Source: Acidobacteriota bacterium
Lineage (GTDB): Bacteria > Acidobacteriota > Terriglobia > Bryobacterales > Bryobacteraceae
Direction of reading: 5' to 3'
DNA: 64,000 bases
NCBI GenBank assembly: GCA_029776225.1
Contig: JAKOTR010000008.1
Coordinates: 80,738 to 144,737, forward strand
The translations under genes were made by a program, and so were the position numbers. Below are positions 51,681 through 60,581 of this stretch, piece after piece; position 1 is the first letter of the stretch, and each line of letters begins with the position of its first letter. Under the pieces are notes generated by a model. It saw only the letters and a program-made list of their open reading frames with translations. It was not told the DNA's origin and did no database searches.

Positions 51681-52937
51681 ATGTCGTTTCGCGATCTGCT
51701 GTTCGATACGCTCCGTACGCTTTGGGCGCACAAGCTGCGCACATTTTTGACCATGTTCGGCATCGCCTGGGGGATCGTTTCCATCACCCTGATGGTGGCG
51801 GCCGGGGAAGGCCTTCGCGTGGGGCAGCAGAGGGTCTCGGAAAATTTCGGCAAGAACATCATGATCGTCTTTCCGGGGCGCACCAGCATGCAGGCCGGCG
51901 GCACGCGCGCGGGCCGCGCTACGGAGTGGCAGGCCACCGATCACGTCTTCATCCAGAGCCAGGCGCCGGCTTGCGGCGTTGTCCTCCCGGAACTCGGCAA
52001 TAGCCTGACGGTTCGCAGTCTGTACAACAGCGGCACGCTGACGGTGGTCGCCTCGCTGCCGCCGTTCGCCGAAGTCCGCACGATACCGGTGGCGGAGGGG
52101 CGCTTCTACAACGACGAAGACGCCGCGCTCGGCCGCCGCGTCGCTTTTCTCGGCAGCGACGCCAAGAAACAGTTGTTCGCCTCCCGCCCCGCTCTCGGCG
52201 AGACGATTCACATCGGCGACTACCCGTACGTCGTGATCGGCGTGATGCAATCCAAGGAGCAGGATTCCAGCTACGACGGCCGGGACATTTCCAAGGTCTT
52301 CATCCCATTCAACGCCGCGCTTCGCGATTTTCCGAGAAGGCCGCCGAGCCGGCCCACCGCAATCGACCGGTTTATCGTCACCCCCAAGTCGATAGCCGAT
52401 CACGAGACGTGCAAGTGGGAACTGCGCCGCGCGCTCGCTCGCCTGCACAACTTCGATCCGCGGGACGAGGAAGCCGCCAAGATCTGGGACACGGTGGAGA
52501 CGGCCAAGGCCTTCGAACATATGACGCAGGGCATGAAGATCTTCCTGGGTGCGGTCGGGCTGATCAGTCTGCTGCTCGGCGGCATCGGGGTGACCAACGT
52601 GATGCTGGTGGCCGTGCGCGAACGCACCCGCGAGATCGGCGTTCGCAAGGCGGTCGGCGCAACCGGCCGGGCAATCCTTTCGCAGTTCTTTGTCGAAACG
52701 ATCATTATCGTTTTCCTGAGCGGGGGCATCGGCCTGGGAATCACCTTCGGCCTCTGCGCGCTGGTGAATTCCTTTCCTATGCCGCCGTTTTTCGCCGGGC
52801 TGGTCGCATCCTGGGAGTCCGCCATCTTAGCCCTGGCGCTGCTCGGCACGGTGGCGGTGCTTTCGGCGCTTTACCCCGCTAACCGCGCGGCTTCGGTGGA
52901 CCCGATCGAGGCCCTGCGCTACGAAGCCGGAGGTTGA
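51681..52937 (+). CDS. MacB-type ABC transporter permease
   Basis: A 418-residue permease. The N-terminal helix (about 15-40, LRTFLTMFGIAWGIVSITLM) is followed by a periplasmic MacB_PCD domain (about 45-290), then an FtsX domain with three helices including LLLGGIGVTNVMLVAVRERT and REIGVRKAVGATGRAILSQF. MacB-type proteins move substrates from the periplasm by mechanotransmission. No nucleotide-binding domain is fused to it. It is followed by the second permease after 4 bases. Confidence 0.9.
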   Translation: MSFRDLLFDTLRTLWAHKLRTFLTMFGIAWGIVSITLMVAAGEGLRVGQQRVSENFGKNIMIVFPGRTSMQAGGTRAGRATEWQATDHVFIQSQAPACGVVLPELGNSLTVRSLYNSGTLTVVASLPPFAEVRTIPVAEGRFYNDEDAALGRRVAFLGSDAKKQLFASRPALGETIHIGDYPYVVIGVMQSKEQDSSYDGRDISKVFIPFNAALRDFPRRPPSRPTAIDRFIVTPKSIADHETCKWELRRALARLHNFDPRDEEAAKIWDTVETAKAFEHMTQGMKIFLGAVGLISLLLGGIGVTNVMLVAVRERTREIGVRKAVGATGRAILSQFFVETIIIVFLSGGIGLGITFGLCALVNSFPMPPFFAGLVASWESAILALALLGTVAVLSALYPANRAASVDPIEALRYEAGG

Positions 52938-52941
52938 CCGC

Positions 52942-54195
52942 GTGTTCGGCGAAATCATGAAACAGGCCTGGGACTCGCTGAGACGCAATCCGCTCCGCAG
53001 CTTCCTCACGATGCTCGGGATCGTTTGGGGCATCGTGGCCGTCACCGTGCTGATCGCCTACGGCAGTGGTTTCCGCGGTGTGCTGGTGCGCGCGTTCGAC
53101 GCCTTCGGCAAGAGCGCCGTCGTGTGCTGGCCGGGGCAAACCAGCGAGCAGGCCGGCGGCGAGCGCGCCGGGCGCCGCGTCAGGTTCGAAAAAGAAGATC
53201 TGGAGCAGATTCGGATCGAAGGCTCGCTCATCAAGCACCTGAGCCTGGAGACGGTGCGCTGGCTCGGCATTTCCTACGGCGAGCGCATTGCCAACACGGC
53301 CATCCGCGGCGTGTATCCGGATTACGGCGAGATCCGCAACGTGGTCCCCTCCGAAGGCCGCTGGATATCACCCGAGGATTTCCTCGAACGCCGGCGCGTG
53401 GCCTTCCTCGGCGGCCACCTGCGCGAGCAACTCTTCGGCGGCCGGCCGGCCGTGGGGGAAACGGTGTTGATCGGCGGGGTACGCTTCACCGTCGTCGGCA
53501 CGATGGACCGTAAGATCCAGATGAGCAATTACTTCACCAGCGACGACGATTCCTGCTGGATTCCCTATACGACGGCGGGCGACATGTGGGATGCCCGCTA
53601 CGCCGCCGTACTCGTTTTCTCACCCGTAGCGCCGAAGTTCGAAGCCGATGCGAAGCGGCAGGTGCGTGAAATCATCGGCAAGCGCCAGCGCTTCTCACCC
53701 ACCGACGAGCGCGCCATCCAGATGTTCGGGCGCGAGGAGTTCCGCCCAATCATCGACGGCATCACGATCGGCATCCAGGTTCTGCTGATGTTCATCGGCG
53801 CGCTGACGCTCGGCATCGGCGGCGTGGGCGTGATGAACATCATGCTGGTCTCGGTGGACGAGCGCGTTCGCGAAATCGGGCTGCGGCGCGCGCTCGGGGC
53901 GCGGCGGCGGCACGTACGACTGCAATTCCTGGCTGAAGCGCTGGTCCTGACGCTGGCCGGCGGCGCCATCGGCATTGGACTTGCGATCGCCATCACGGCG
54001 TTTAGCGGAACGATTCCATTGCTGGGCCCCCTGTTCAAGGACACTTCGGGACAAGGAGATATCCATCTCGCGATTTCCCCCGCGACAGTCGCGATTGCCG
54101 CCGGAATCCTGGTGCTGGTGGGAGTGCTCAGCGGCGTCGCCCCGGCCACGCGGGCCGCGCGCCTCGATCCCTCGGAAGCTCTGCGCTACGAGTAG
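52942..54195 (+). CDS. MacB-type ABC transporter permease
   Basis: A 417-residue permease paralogous to the one before it: N-terminal helix (FLTMLGIVWGIVAVTVLIAY), MacB_PCD domain, and an FtsX end with GIGGVGVMNIMLVSVDERV and REIGLRRALGARRRHVRLQF. The GTG start has GGAGG eight bases upstream. With its partner it probably forms a heterodimer; the ATPase that must power it is not in the window. Confidence 0.9.
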   Translation: MFGEIMKQAWDSLRRNPLRSFLTMLGIVWGIVAVTVLIAYGSGFRGVLVRAFDAFGKSAVVCWPGQTSEQAGGERAGRRVRFEKEDLEQIRIEGSLIKHLSLETVRWLGISYGERIANTAIRGVYPDYGEIRNVVPSEGRWISPEDFLERRRVAFLGGHLREQLFGGRPAVGETVLIGGVRFTVVGTMDRKIQMSNYFTSDDDSCWIPYTTAGDMWDARYAAVLVFSPVAPKFEADAKRQVREIIGKRQRFSPTDERAIQMFGREEFRPIIDGITIGIQVLLMFIGALTLGIGGVGVMNIMLVSVDERVREIGLRRALGARRRHVRLQFLAEALVLTLAGGAIGIGLAIAITAFSGTIPLLGPLFKDTSGQGDIHLAISPATVAIAAGILVLVGVLSGVAPATRAARLDPSEALRYE

Positions 54196-54336
54196 CCCGC
54201 TATCCGTATCCGCCCAGCCCGGCATTCCAGTCCTTGGCCCGGAAACGCCGCGGCCTTGAGCGGGCATGCGCCACTGCCCAAAAAGAGTTAGTATTGATTC
54301 GCCAAACTCAAAATTACTTGAATCGATGAAACCACC

Positions 54337-55740
54337 ATGAGGCCAGAAAAAGACAATAAATCGACCCGCCGCAGTTTCCTGACCCGCCACGCCGGGGCGG
54401 CAGCCGTTACGGCAACCCTGCTCACCGGATCCCGGGCCAGTGCGCGCTCCGTGCTGGGGGCAAACGACCGGATCAACATCGCCTTCATCGGCAATGGGAT
54501 GCAGTTTCTCAGCCTGATCCGCGGCTTCGCCAACCGCAAGCAGACGAAAAATGACGTCCACTTCTCCGCCGTATGCGACGTCTGGCAACCGCGCCTGGAG
54601 AATGCCCTCAAGATCAGCGGCGCGGACAAGGCATACCGGGACTACCGCGAAGTCCTCGCCCGGCCCGATATCGACGGCGTCGTGCTCGCCGTGCCGGATC
54701 ACTGGCACCATGACATGGCAAAGGAGGCCATGCTCGCGGGCAAGGACGTCTACCTGGAAAAGCCGATGACCATCACCATAGCCGACGCGGCGGACCTGTA
54801 CGAGACGGTGAACCGCACCAAGCGCATCATGCAGTTGGGCGGCACCGGTCCTGCGACTCGCCTCTACTGGAAGGTCAACGACTTCATCAAGGCCGGCAAG
54901 ATCGGCAAGGTGGTCTGGGGCCTCATCAGCTATAACCGGAACACGCGCGAGGGGATGTGGGACTATCCCATCCCCGGAATCGGCGAGGAACCCTGGCCAG
55001 ACGCGCCGGTGACACCCGAAAATCTAGACTGGAAGATGTGGCTCGGGCCCGCGCCCAAGCGCCCGTTCAGCAAGGAGCGCTATTTCCGCTGGAGGAAATT
55101 CTGGGATTATTCAACCGGAAACGCAGGCGACCTGCTCTATCACCGCCTCGGGCAGATGTGCACCATGGTTGGGTTCGAATTCCCCATCCGCGCGGTGGCC
55201 GCCGGCGGCATCTACGTACAGAAGAACCGCGAAGTTCCCGACGTCTACATGACCATGATCGACTATCCCGGCGAGTATTCGATCAACATGGTGTCCTGCA
55301 TGGCCAACCAGACCTCCGTGCCCGTTACGGTCTATGGAAACTGGGGCACCATTCAGGTCATGGAAGGCCAGGCGGCCGTGTCCACGATGGGCGATCAGAG
55401 GAATGTGCCGCAGCAACAGGGTCAGCGGCGCCCCCGCTCCGTCGCGGTCGCTCGAGCCGAGCGGCAGTTCGAGAAGGAGTTTCGGGAAGCGAACGAAGGG
55501 AAGACGGAGGTCATCATCGAGTCCGAGCCCGGCCCCTCGTTGATCGAGAACTGGCTCGATTGCATGCGAACCCGGGAATCTCCGCTGTATAACGCGCTGC
55601 GCGGATACCAGGTGATGGTAGGAATCGGTCTGGGCGTGGAATCCTACCGGAAAGGGAAAGTGGTGGCGTTCGATCCGGTGCGCCAGAGAGTGCTTTCCTC
55701 TCCTCCGCCGCCCAAGGAGTATCCGCCAAGGGAAGCGTAG
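54337..55740 (+). CDS. Tat-exported Gfo/Idh/MocA-family oxidoreductase
   Basis: A 467-residue oxidoreductase with a twin-arginine leader (STRRSFLTRHAGAAAVTATL). The Rossmann part begins INIAFIGNGMQFLSLIRG and continues with VVLAVPDHWHHDMAKEAMLA and KDVYLEKPMTITIADAADLY, the EKP motif of the family. The C-terminal half is the larger alpha/beta substrate domain (KMWLGPAPKRPFSKERYFRW, FWDYSTGNAGDLLYHRLGQM). Such exported members are common in Acidobacteriota and Planctomycetota and are assumed to act on sugars or cyclitols with tightly bound NAD(P). No adjacent partner is clear. Confidence 0.9.
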   Translation: MRPEKDNKSTRRSFLTRHAGAAAVTATLLTGSRASARSVLGANDRINIAFIGNGMQFLSLIRGFANRKQTKNDVHFSAVCDVWQPRLENALKISGADKAYRDYREVLARPDIDGVVLAVPDHWHHDMAKEAMLAGKDVYLEKPMTITIADAADLYETVNRTKRIMQLGGTGPATRLYWKVNDFIKAGKIGKVVWGLISYNRNTREGMWDYPIPGIGEEPWPDAPVTPENLDWKMWLGPAPKRPFSKERYFRWRKFWDYSTGNAGDLLYHRLGQMCTMVGFEFPIRAVAAGGIYVQKNREVPDVYMTMIDYPGEYSINMVSCMANQTSVPVTVYGNWGTIQVMEGQAAVSTMGDQRNVPQQQGQRRPRSVAVARAERQFEKEFREANEGKTEVIIESEPGPSLIENWLDCMRTRESPLYNALRGYQVMVGIGLGVESYRKGKVVAFDPVRQRVLSSPPPPKEYPPREA

Positions 55741-55840
55741 GCTGCGGTGCCGGCCGCTTTACATGTGCAACTGCCGGGCGCGGGTGAAGGCGCTCCGCGC
55801 CCCGCAGTTGCTATCATAAGCGGAAAGTAGAACCGCCGCC

Positions 55841-56542
55841 GTGATCCGTGCGTTTATCCTCCTGTTTTGCGCGCTCGCCGCATCCGCCCAGGTGGCCGAA
55901 AAGGCCAACGAGCACTACCGCACCGAACAGGGCCGCAAGGAAATCGGCGACCGGCAGGTGTGGTCCGGCCGGTACCGCGAGCTGCACCCCGACAAACTTA
56001 TAGAAGCGCTCTCCCTCAAACCCGGCATGGTTGTCGCCGACATTGGCACCGGCGCGGGATTCATGCTGCCGTTCCTCAGCCGGGCGGTTGGCCCGAAAGG
56101 CCTCGTGCTGGCCGAAGATATTTTTCCGGATTTCCTCGCCCGCGCGCGCAAGAGAGCCGAGGCCGAGGGTCTCAAGAATGTGACCCTGATCCTTGGCTCA
56201 GAGTCCGACGTAAGATTACCGGAGCGGCAGGTAGACCTGGCCCTTGTTCTCAACGTTTACCATCACCTGAACTACCCTCTGCCGGTGATGAAGAGCATCC
56301 GGAGGGCGCTGACGCACAATGGCCGCCTGGTGGTGGTGGATTACTACCGCCGTCCGGGGGCGATGCCGGGCGGCGGAACCATGGAGCACATCCGTGCGGA
56401 CCAGCCCGAAGTCATCGCCGAAATCGAGAGCGCCGGCTTCCGCCTCACGGACAAAAAGGACCACATACGGAACAGCCAGTACATTCTCTACTTCGTGCCG
56501 TCAGATAGCGGCGCACGTGACAGGCATTCCCAGAAGCGCTGA
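55841..56542 (+). CDS. SAM-dependent methyltransferase with a signal peptide
   Basis: A 233-residue class I methyltransferase with an apparent Sec leader (MIRAFILLFCALAASAQ). The core has VVADIGTGAGFMLPFLSRAV as motif I, VLAEDIFPDFLARARKRAEA, VDLALVLNVYHHL, and ALTHNGRLVVVDYY as motif III. It is close to the methyltransferases in which a KANEHYR-type segment precedes the fold. Since SAM is cytosolic, an exported enzyme is puzzling; the leader may be an uncleaved anchor. The GTG start at 55841 has GGAAAG upstream. Confidence 0.82.
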   Translation: MIRAFILLFCALAASAQVAEKANEHYRTEQGRKEIGDRQVWSGRYRELHPDKLIEALSLKPGMVVADIGTGAGFMLPFLSRAVGPKGLVLAEDIFPDFLARARKRAEAEGLKNVTLILGSESDVRLPERQVDLALVLNVYHHLNYPLPVMKSIRRALTHNGRLVVVDYYRRPGAMPGGGTMEHIRADQPEVIAEIESAGFRLTDKKDHIRNSQYILYFVPSDSGARDRHSQKR

Positions 56543-56559
56543 AGCGAGGCGGGTTTACC

Positions 56560-56976
56560 TCATCGAAACTTGATGTTGCTGCGCACGAGGTAGAAGCCCA
56601 GATAGGCGCCTAGAAACATGGGGAGGGACGTCGCCGCCCAGCCGGAGGCGTTGGCCGTCACGTATGCCAGGAAATCGTCCCTGGTGAACCAGGTGAACTT
56701 GGGGTCGCTGGCGTGCTTCGCCAGGTCGCTAATACACAGAGTCAAGAAGGCTGCAACCCCCCACCGCCAGACCCGGTCGGGACGAAGCCCGCCGAGCAGG
56801 CTTCCGGAAAAGAACATGGCCAGATACGTGACCAGCAGCGGCGTGGTGTGGTCTGATTTCACGCGAAGCAGAGTGGGAAGCCACGCCGACACCAGACTCA
56901 GCAGAACCGCGAGCGCCCACCAGAGGGGGTCAGTCGACCGGTCAAACGAAGTCTCCGATTTCTTCAAAAAGCCCAT
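56560..56976 (-). CDS. Four-helix membrane protein, unknown
   Basis: A 138-residue inner-membrane protein with four hydrophobic segments: about 19-36 (WWALAVLLSLVSAWLPTLL), 46-62 (LLVTYLAMFFSGSLLGG), 70-85 (WGVAAFLTLCISDL) and 109-130 (GWAATSLPMFLGAYLGFYLV). A short polar N-terminus and a basic C-terminus (VRSNIKFR) flank them. No family recognised. A tandem TTACGTACCG repeat lies 74 bases upstream. Confidence 0.65.
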   Translation of the reverse strand: MGFLKKSETSFDRSTDPLWWALAVLLSLVSAWLPTLLRVKSDHTTPLLVTYLAMFFSGSLLGGLRPDRVWRWGVAAFLTLCISDLAKHASDPKFTWFTRDDFLAYVTANASGWAATSLPMFLGAYLGFYLVRSNIKFR

Positions 56977-57050
56977 CGATGTCTGAGCGGGTCCGTCCTT
57001 AGGTCAATCCAAACATACGATTAGGCTAGAAGCAAGATTAAAAAGGGGGG

Positions 57051-57070
57051 TTACGTACCGTTACGTACCG
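57051..57070. repeat. Tandem TTACGTACCG repeat
   Basis: Two exact, adjacent copies of a 10-bp unit with an internal ACGT/GTAC palindrome, upstream of the 138-residue membrane-protein gene. It resembles a double binding site; compare the GTAC elements at 16058 and 59631. Confidence 0.5.
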
Positions 57071-57126
57071 GGTAGCCGAGGCACCGGGAGGGGGGTATCT
57101 CTCCACTCAGGAGTGCATCCGGCCCC

Positions 57127-59577
57127 TCACCGGTTGGCGCCCGCCGGCAGAATTTCGATCCCGCTGATTTTCGCGTTTTCCACCCTCGGCGCCAGTTCGA
57201 TAACCATTCCGGGCGCTGGAAGGGACACGTCGAACTGCCTCACCACGGCGCGGTTTGGCCCGCCGGCCGCGGCAACGATGTCGAAGTTCACGAGCGCCTT
57301 CTGGCCGTTGATGAACACATCGAACACCCGCTCTCCCGGCCGGCTGAAGAAGATCTCGGCGAAATGGAGGTTCACCCGGTAATTGCCGGCGGGCACGTCG
57401 AAGCGGTACCGGAACGCCCCGTAGCGTTCCGTCCGGTATAAATCCGCGCCCGCGTCCGGTACGGCGTACGAGTTGCCGCCCAGGTATCCGTAGTCGGCGC
57501 TCCAGGCCTGCTGCATCGAGTCAACGAAGGCTCCGCCGCCGCTGTTCACCCGGATGGCCGCGAATCCGGTTTTATCGTCTCGCAAATCGGCCCTTACGCC
57601 GCCTCCGGCGGCCACCGTCACACGGGTGCTGGCCTTGCCGCCTGCGACCGATACCGTGTACTCGCCCGGCGGAAGCCCGATGGTGGCGAAATTCCCGTTC
57701 GAATCCGTAATGGCTCCCGCGGTGGCTTCGCTGCCGGTGATATCCAGTTCGACGCCGGAGACGGGCCGGCCCTCCGCGTCCTTGACGGCTCCGTAAATCC
57801 AGCCCAAGGGTTGGAGGTTGAAGTTGACCTGCGTTTCTCGCCCTTCCGCAACCGTCTGCCCTTCCACCGTGTTCGCGGGAATAGAGACCGCCGAGGCGCG
57901 CACGTCATACGTCCCTTGCGGCACCGTCAGCCAGTACCGCCCGGCGGAATCGGTTACCGTGCTGTTTTGAACCAGCCCGCTGGCGATCGCCTGCACCACG
58001 ACGCCCCCCGCGGGCTTCCCGGCGCTGGTCACCACTCCGGTTAGCGTTCCCTGCGACACGCCCATGCGGATGGTGAGCGTTGTGTCGGCGCCGGGCACTA
58101 CAACGGTCCGGATGGCCTGGTTCTCATACCCGAAGGCCGCGACCGTGACGGTGTAATCGCCGGCGCTGAGGTTGGCGAAGCGGAACAGGCCCGTCCGATC
58201 GGTGGTGAAGCTGACCGGACCGGCGGAAATCTGCGCTCCGGCAACCGGCAGTCCCCGCTCGTTCACGACCTGGCCCACCAGCCCGCCCAGTAACGCCGGC
58301 CGCAAGGCCCCGCTCACGGCCCGCCAGGCGTTGATGGTCCCGTACCCCAGATACTGGTCCCAGGTGCTCGTCGGGGAATCGGCCGATTGCTGGATGCGCA
58401 TCGTAATCGCGTCGGCCGCGACCCCTGGAGTGATCATGGCTACAAGCCCCGCCAGAGCCGCGACATAGGGCGCCGCCATGGAGGTGCCGGAATAGTAAGC
58501 GTAATTCTTCACGCCCTGGCGGACCTGGTAGACGGGCACCGTCGAGAGAATGCTTACGCCCGGCGCGGCGACGTCGACTCCCATGCCGTAGTTGGAAAAC
58601 GCGGCCTTGTTCCCGTTAGAGTCCACCGCGGCGACGCCCAGCGCGTGATTGGCTCCCCCCGGGAAAAACAGCCTGTTCGTATCCGTGTTGCCGGAGGACG
58701 CCACAACCACGCTGTTGCGCTGCCAGGCGTAGGTGACGGCGTCCTGAAACGTCTGCGAGTATCCCAAGCCTCCAAGACTCAGCGAGATGACGTCGGCTCC
58801 GGCGTCCGCCGCGGCCATAATGCCCGCTGCGATCGAGCTGTCGGCGCCCTTGCCTTTGCTGTCCAGAACCTTATAGATCATTAACTTCAGCGGGTAGCCC
58901 AACCCGGCGATGCCGACGCCGTTGTTTGCCGCGGCGCCGATGATGCCTGCGACATGGGTGCCGTGACCGTAGTCGTCCTGCCAGGCGCAGGCAGGCGGCT
59001 GCACGGTTGTCTCGACAAAGGTCCGGCTGCCTTCAAAAAACAGTTGCCCGCCCTGCGCGGAGTCGGTGGAGGCGCCGCCCGGATTCACGAAGTCCGGGTG
59101 CGTGCAGTCGGCGCCGGTATCGAGCACGGCGATCGTGAGGCGTTTGCCGGAGGCGTCGTTTCGGTTGAGATACCGGTTGGGCAGCAGCCGCCAGGCATCC
59201 ATTGCCCGTACGGCGTGCAGCGCCCACTGATAGTTCGAATAATTCGGATCGTTCGGAGCGGCGAAATTCAAGCCGCGGATTCGGTCGGGCTCGACATACT
59301 GCACCAACGGGTTTTTCTTGAGCTTTTCAATTACAGAAGCGGGTGTTTTTTCCGGCAATTCCAACAGGTGAAGATTAAGGCCGCCTAATGGTTTGTGTTT
59401 TGACCCCGGCGCCACGTTATCGAGGACCGTGGGAGACACCCCCTCATGCAGGCGCACCACGTACCGGTTCGGCGTGGCGCCGCTATCATCGCTGTCTTTT
59501 GCTTTCTTGGAATCGCCCGCTGCCAATAGTAATGAGGCGCACAGAAACAAATACAGAAGCCGGTAAATCGATTTCAT
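57127..59577 (-). CDS. Secreted subtilase with three CarboxypepD-reg domains and a malectin domain
   Basis: An 816-residue exported S8 peptidase. Signal peptide about 1-20 (YRLLYLFLCASLLLAA), an inhibitor-like propeptide about 36-100 (YVVRLHEGVSPTVLDNVAPG), then the catalytic domain with Asp153 (VLDTGAD), His205 (DDYGHGTHVAG), Asn297 (SSGNTD) and Ser366 (SGTSMAAPYVAAL). C-terminal to it are three CarboxypepD_reg-like beta domains (about 432-505, 510-590, 595-670) and a malectin-like carbohydrate-binding domain (about 685-810, NYRVNLHFAEIFFSRPGERV). The enzyme would digest protein outside the cell or at the surface while bound to glycan. The ATG at 59577 is certain. A GTAC palindrome lies 54 bases upstream. 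Confidence 0.93.
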   Translation of the reverse strand: MKSIYRLLYLFLCASLLLAAGDSKKAKDSDDSGATPNRYVVRLHEGVSPTVLDNVAPGSKHKPLGGLNLHLLELPEKTPASVIEKLKKNPLVQYVEPDRIRGLNFAAPNDPNYSNYQWALHAVRAMDAWRLLPNRYLNRNDASGKRLTIAVLDTGADCTHPDFVNPGGASTDSAQGGQLFFEGSRTFVETTVQPPACAWQDDYGHGTHVAGIIGAAANNGVGIAGLGYPLKLMIYKVLDSKGKGADSSIAAGIMAAADAGADVISLSLGGLGYSQTFQDAVTYAWQRNSVVVASSGNTDTNRLFFPGGANHALGVAAVDSNGNKAAFSNYGMGVDVAAPGVSILSTVPVYQVRQGVKNYAYYSGTSMAAPYVAALAGLVAMITPGVAADAITMRIQQSADSPTSTWDQYLGYGTINAWRAVSGALRPALLGGLVGQVVNERGLPVAGAQISAGPVSFTTDRTGLFRFANLSAGDYTVTVAAFGYENQAIRTVVVPGADTTLTIRMGVSQGTLTGVVTSAGKPAGGVVVQAIASGLVQNSTVTDSAGRYWLTVPQGTYDVRASAVSIPANTVEGQTVAEGRETQVNFNLQPLGWIYGAVKDAEGRPVSGVELDITGSEATAGAITDSNGNFATIGLPPGEYTVSVAGGKASTRVTVAAGGGVRADLRDDKTGFAAIRVNSGGGAFVDSMQQAWSADYGYLGGNSYAVPDAGADLYRTERYGAFRYRFDVPAGNYRVNLHFAEIFFSRPGERVFDVFINGQKALVNFDIVAAAGGPNRAVVRQFDVSLPAPGMVIELAPRVENAKISGIEILPAGANR

Positions 59578-59630
59578 TTCTTTAACACTTGGGGGAAACT
59601 ACAGAGGAGCCCAACAGTAGTAAGGGACTA

Positions 59631-59647
59631 TAGTACTGTACGTACTA
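59631..59647. promoter_or_regulatory. GTAC palindrome upstream of the subtilase gene
   Basis: TAGTAC-TGTAC-GTACTA is a perfect 6-bp inverted repeat, in the divergent region between the subtilase and metallophosphoesterase genes. It contains AGTACTGTAC, shared with the PEP-CTERM upstream region. Confidence 0.45.
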
Positions 59648-59691
59648 CGAAATGTAATCCCCTCAAATGCGGGTTGTGAGTACGTCATTTA

Positions 59692-59701
59692 GGGGGGGGG
59701 G
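59692..59701 (+). repeat. Homopolymer of ten G
   Basis: Ten consecutive G on the plus strand, 44 bases before the metallophosphoesterase ATG. The tract is in the leader, not the coding frame, so slippage would alter promoter or leader spacing instead of the reading frame. Confidence 0.6.
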
Positions 59702-59744
59702 TAGACAGGCGGGGGCTTTACCGGCGCACTGTTATGATACTTTC

Positions 59745-60557
59745 ATGCGAGTCCGTGCCCTAGCGCTGCTCGCCGCGATCGGTTTCCGGCTGCTGGCGGC
59801 TGCGGGCGGCGCGGCGCCTCCCAATGATTTCAGATTCTCAATCCTCGGAGACCGCACCGGCTTGGGCTCGCCAGAAGTGTACGAAAAGGTTTGGGCTGAA
59901 ATTGACGCGCTGCGCCCCGATTTCGTGGTGGGGGTGGGCGACAGCATTCAGGGCATGAAGGACGCGCGGGCGCCGGCGGAGTGGCTGGAACTCCGCCGCA
60001 TCTGGCGGCGCTATCGCTACCCGCTATACATCGCGCCGGGAAATCACGACATCTGGAACGATTATTCCCGGAAATTATTTGAAAAAGAGACCGGTCATCC
60101 GCCGCATTTCAGCTTCAATTTTCAGAACGCGCATTTCACGGTGCTCGACAACAGCGGCGGCTGGATGCTGAGCCGCGCGCAACTTGAGTTCCTGGAGGAA
60201 GACCTGAAGGCAAACCGCAACCGCGCGCCGAAGTTCGTAATCTTCCACCGGCCGTTCTGGATCCTGTTCCTTGCGCTGGGGAGCGGCGACTTCGAGCTTC
60301 ACCGGCTGGCGAAGCAATACGGCGTGAGCCATGTCTTCAGCGGGCACGTCCACCGCTTGATGCGGCTGGAGCGCGACGGCGTCACCTACCTCGCGGTGGG
60401 GAGTTCGGGCGCGGACATCACGCGAGGGACGAGCCGTGGCCAGGGCTTTGAAGAGGGGTGGTTCTATCAGCACATCCTGGCCACGGTCAAAGGAACGCGC
60501 GTTACGCTACAAGTGAAGCACCTGGACGGAAAACTCTACCCCGTCGAGCGGTGGTAG
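59745..60557 (+). CDS. Exported calcineurin-like metallophosphoesterase
   Basis: A 270-residue phosphoesterase with a signal peptide (MRVRALALLAAIGFRLLAAA). The metal-site motifs are present in order: FSILGDRTG (first aspartate), VVGVGDSIQ, IAPGNHDIW, VIFHRPFW and VFSGHVHRLM. It is expected to hydrolyse phosphomonoesters or diesters in the periplasm. A longer frame runs upstream, but the ATG at 59745 gives the signal peptide. A possible -10 TATGAT (59733-59738) is only six bases from the ATG, suggesting a leaderless or very short leader. Confidence 0.88.
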   Translation: MRVRALALLAAIGFRLLAAAGGAAPPNDFRFSILGDRTGLGSPEVYEKVWAEIDALRPDFVVGVGDSIQGMKDARAPAEWLELRRIWRRYRYPLYIAPGNHDIWNDYSRKLFEKETGHPPHFSFNFQNAHFTVLDNSGGWMLSRAQLEFLEEDLKANRNRAPKFVIFHRPFWILFLALGSGDFELHRLAKQYGVSHVFSGHVHRLMRLERDGVTYLAVGSSGADITRGTSRGQGFEEGWFYQHILATVKGTRVTLQVKHLDGKLYPVERW

Positions 60558-60581
60558 GGCTTACCCTCGCGGTGCGGCAGG

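Noticed and set aside
55163..55179. GGGTTCGAATTCCCC, resembling a tRNA T-arm
   Set aside because: It lies inside the Gfo/Idh/MocA coding frame and no acceptor, D or anticodon stem is present around it.
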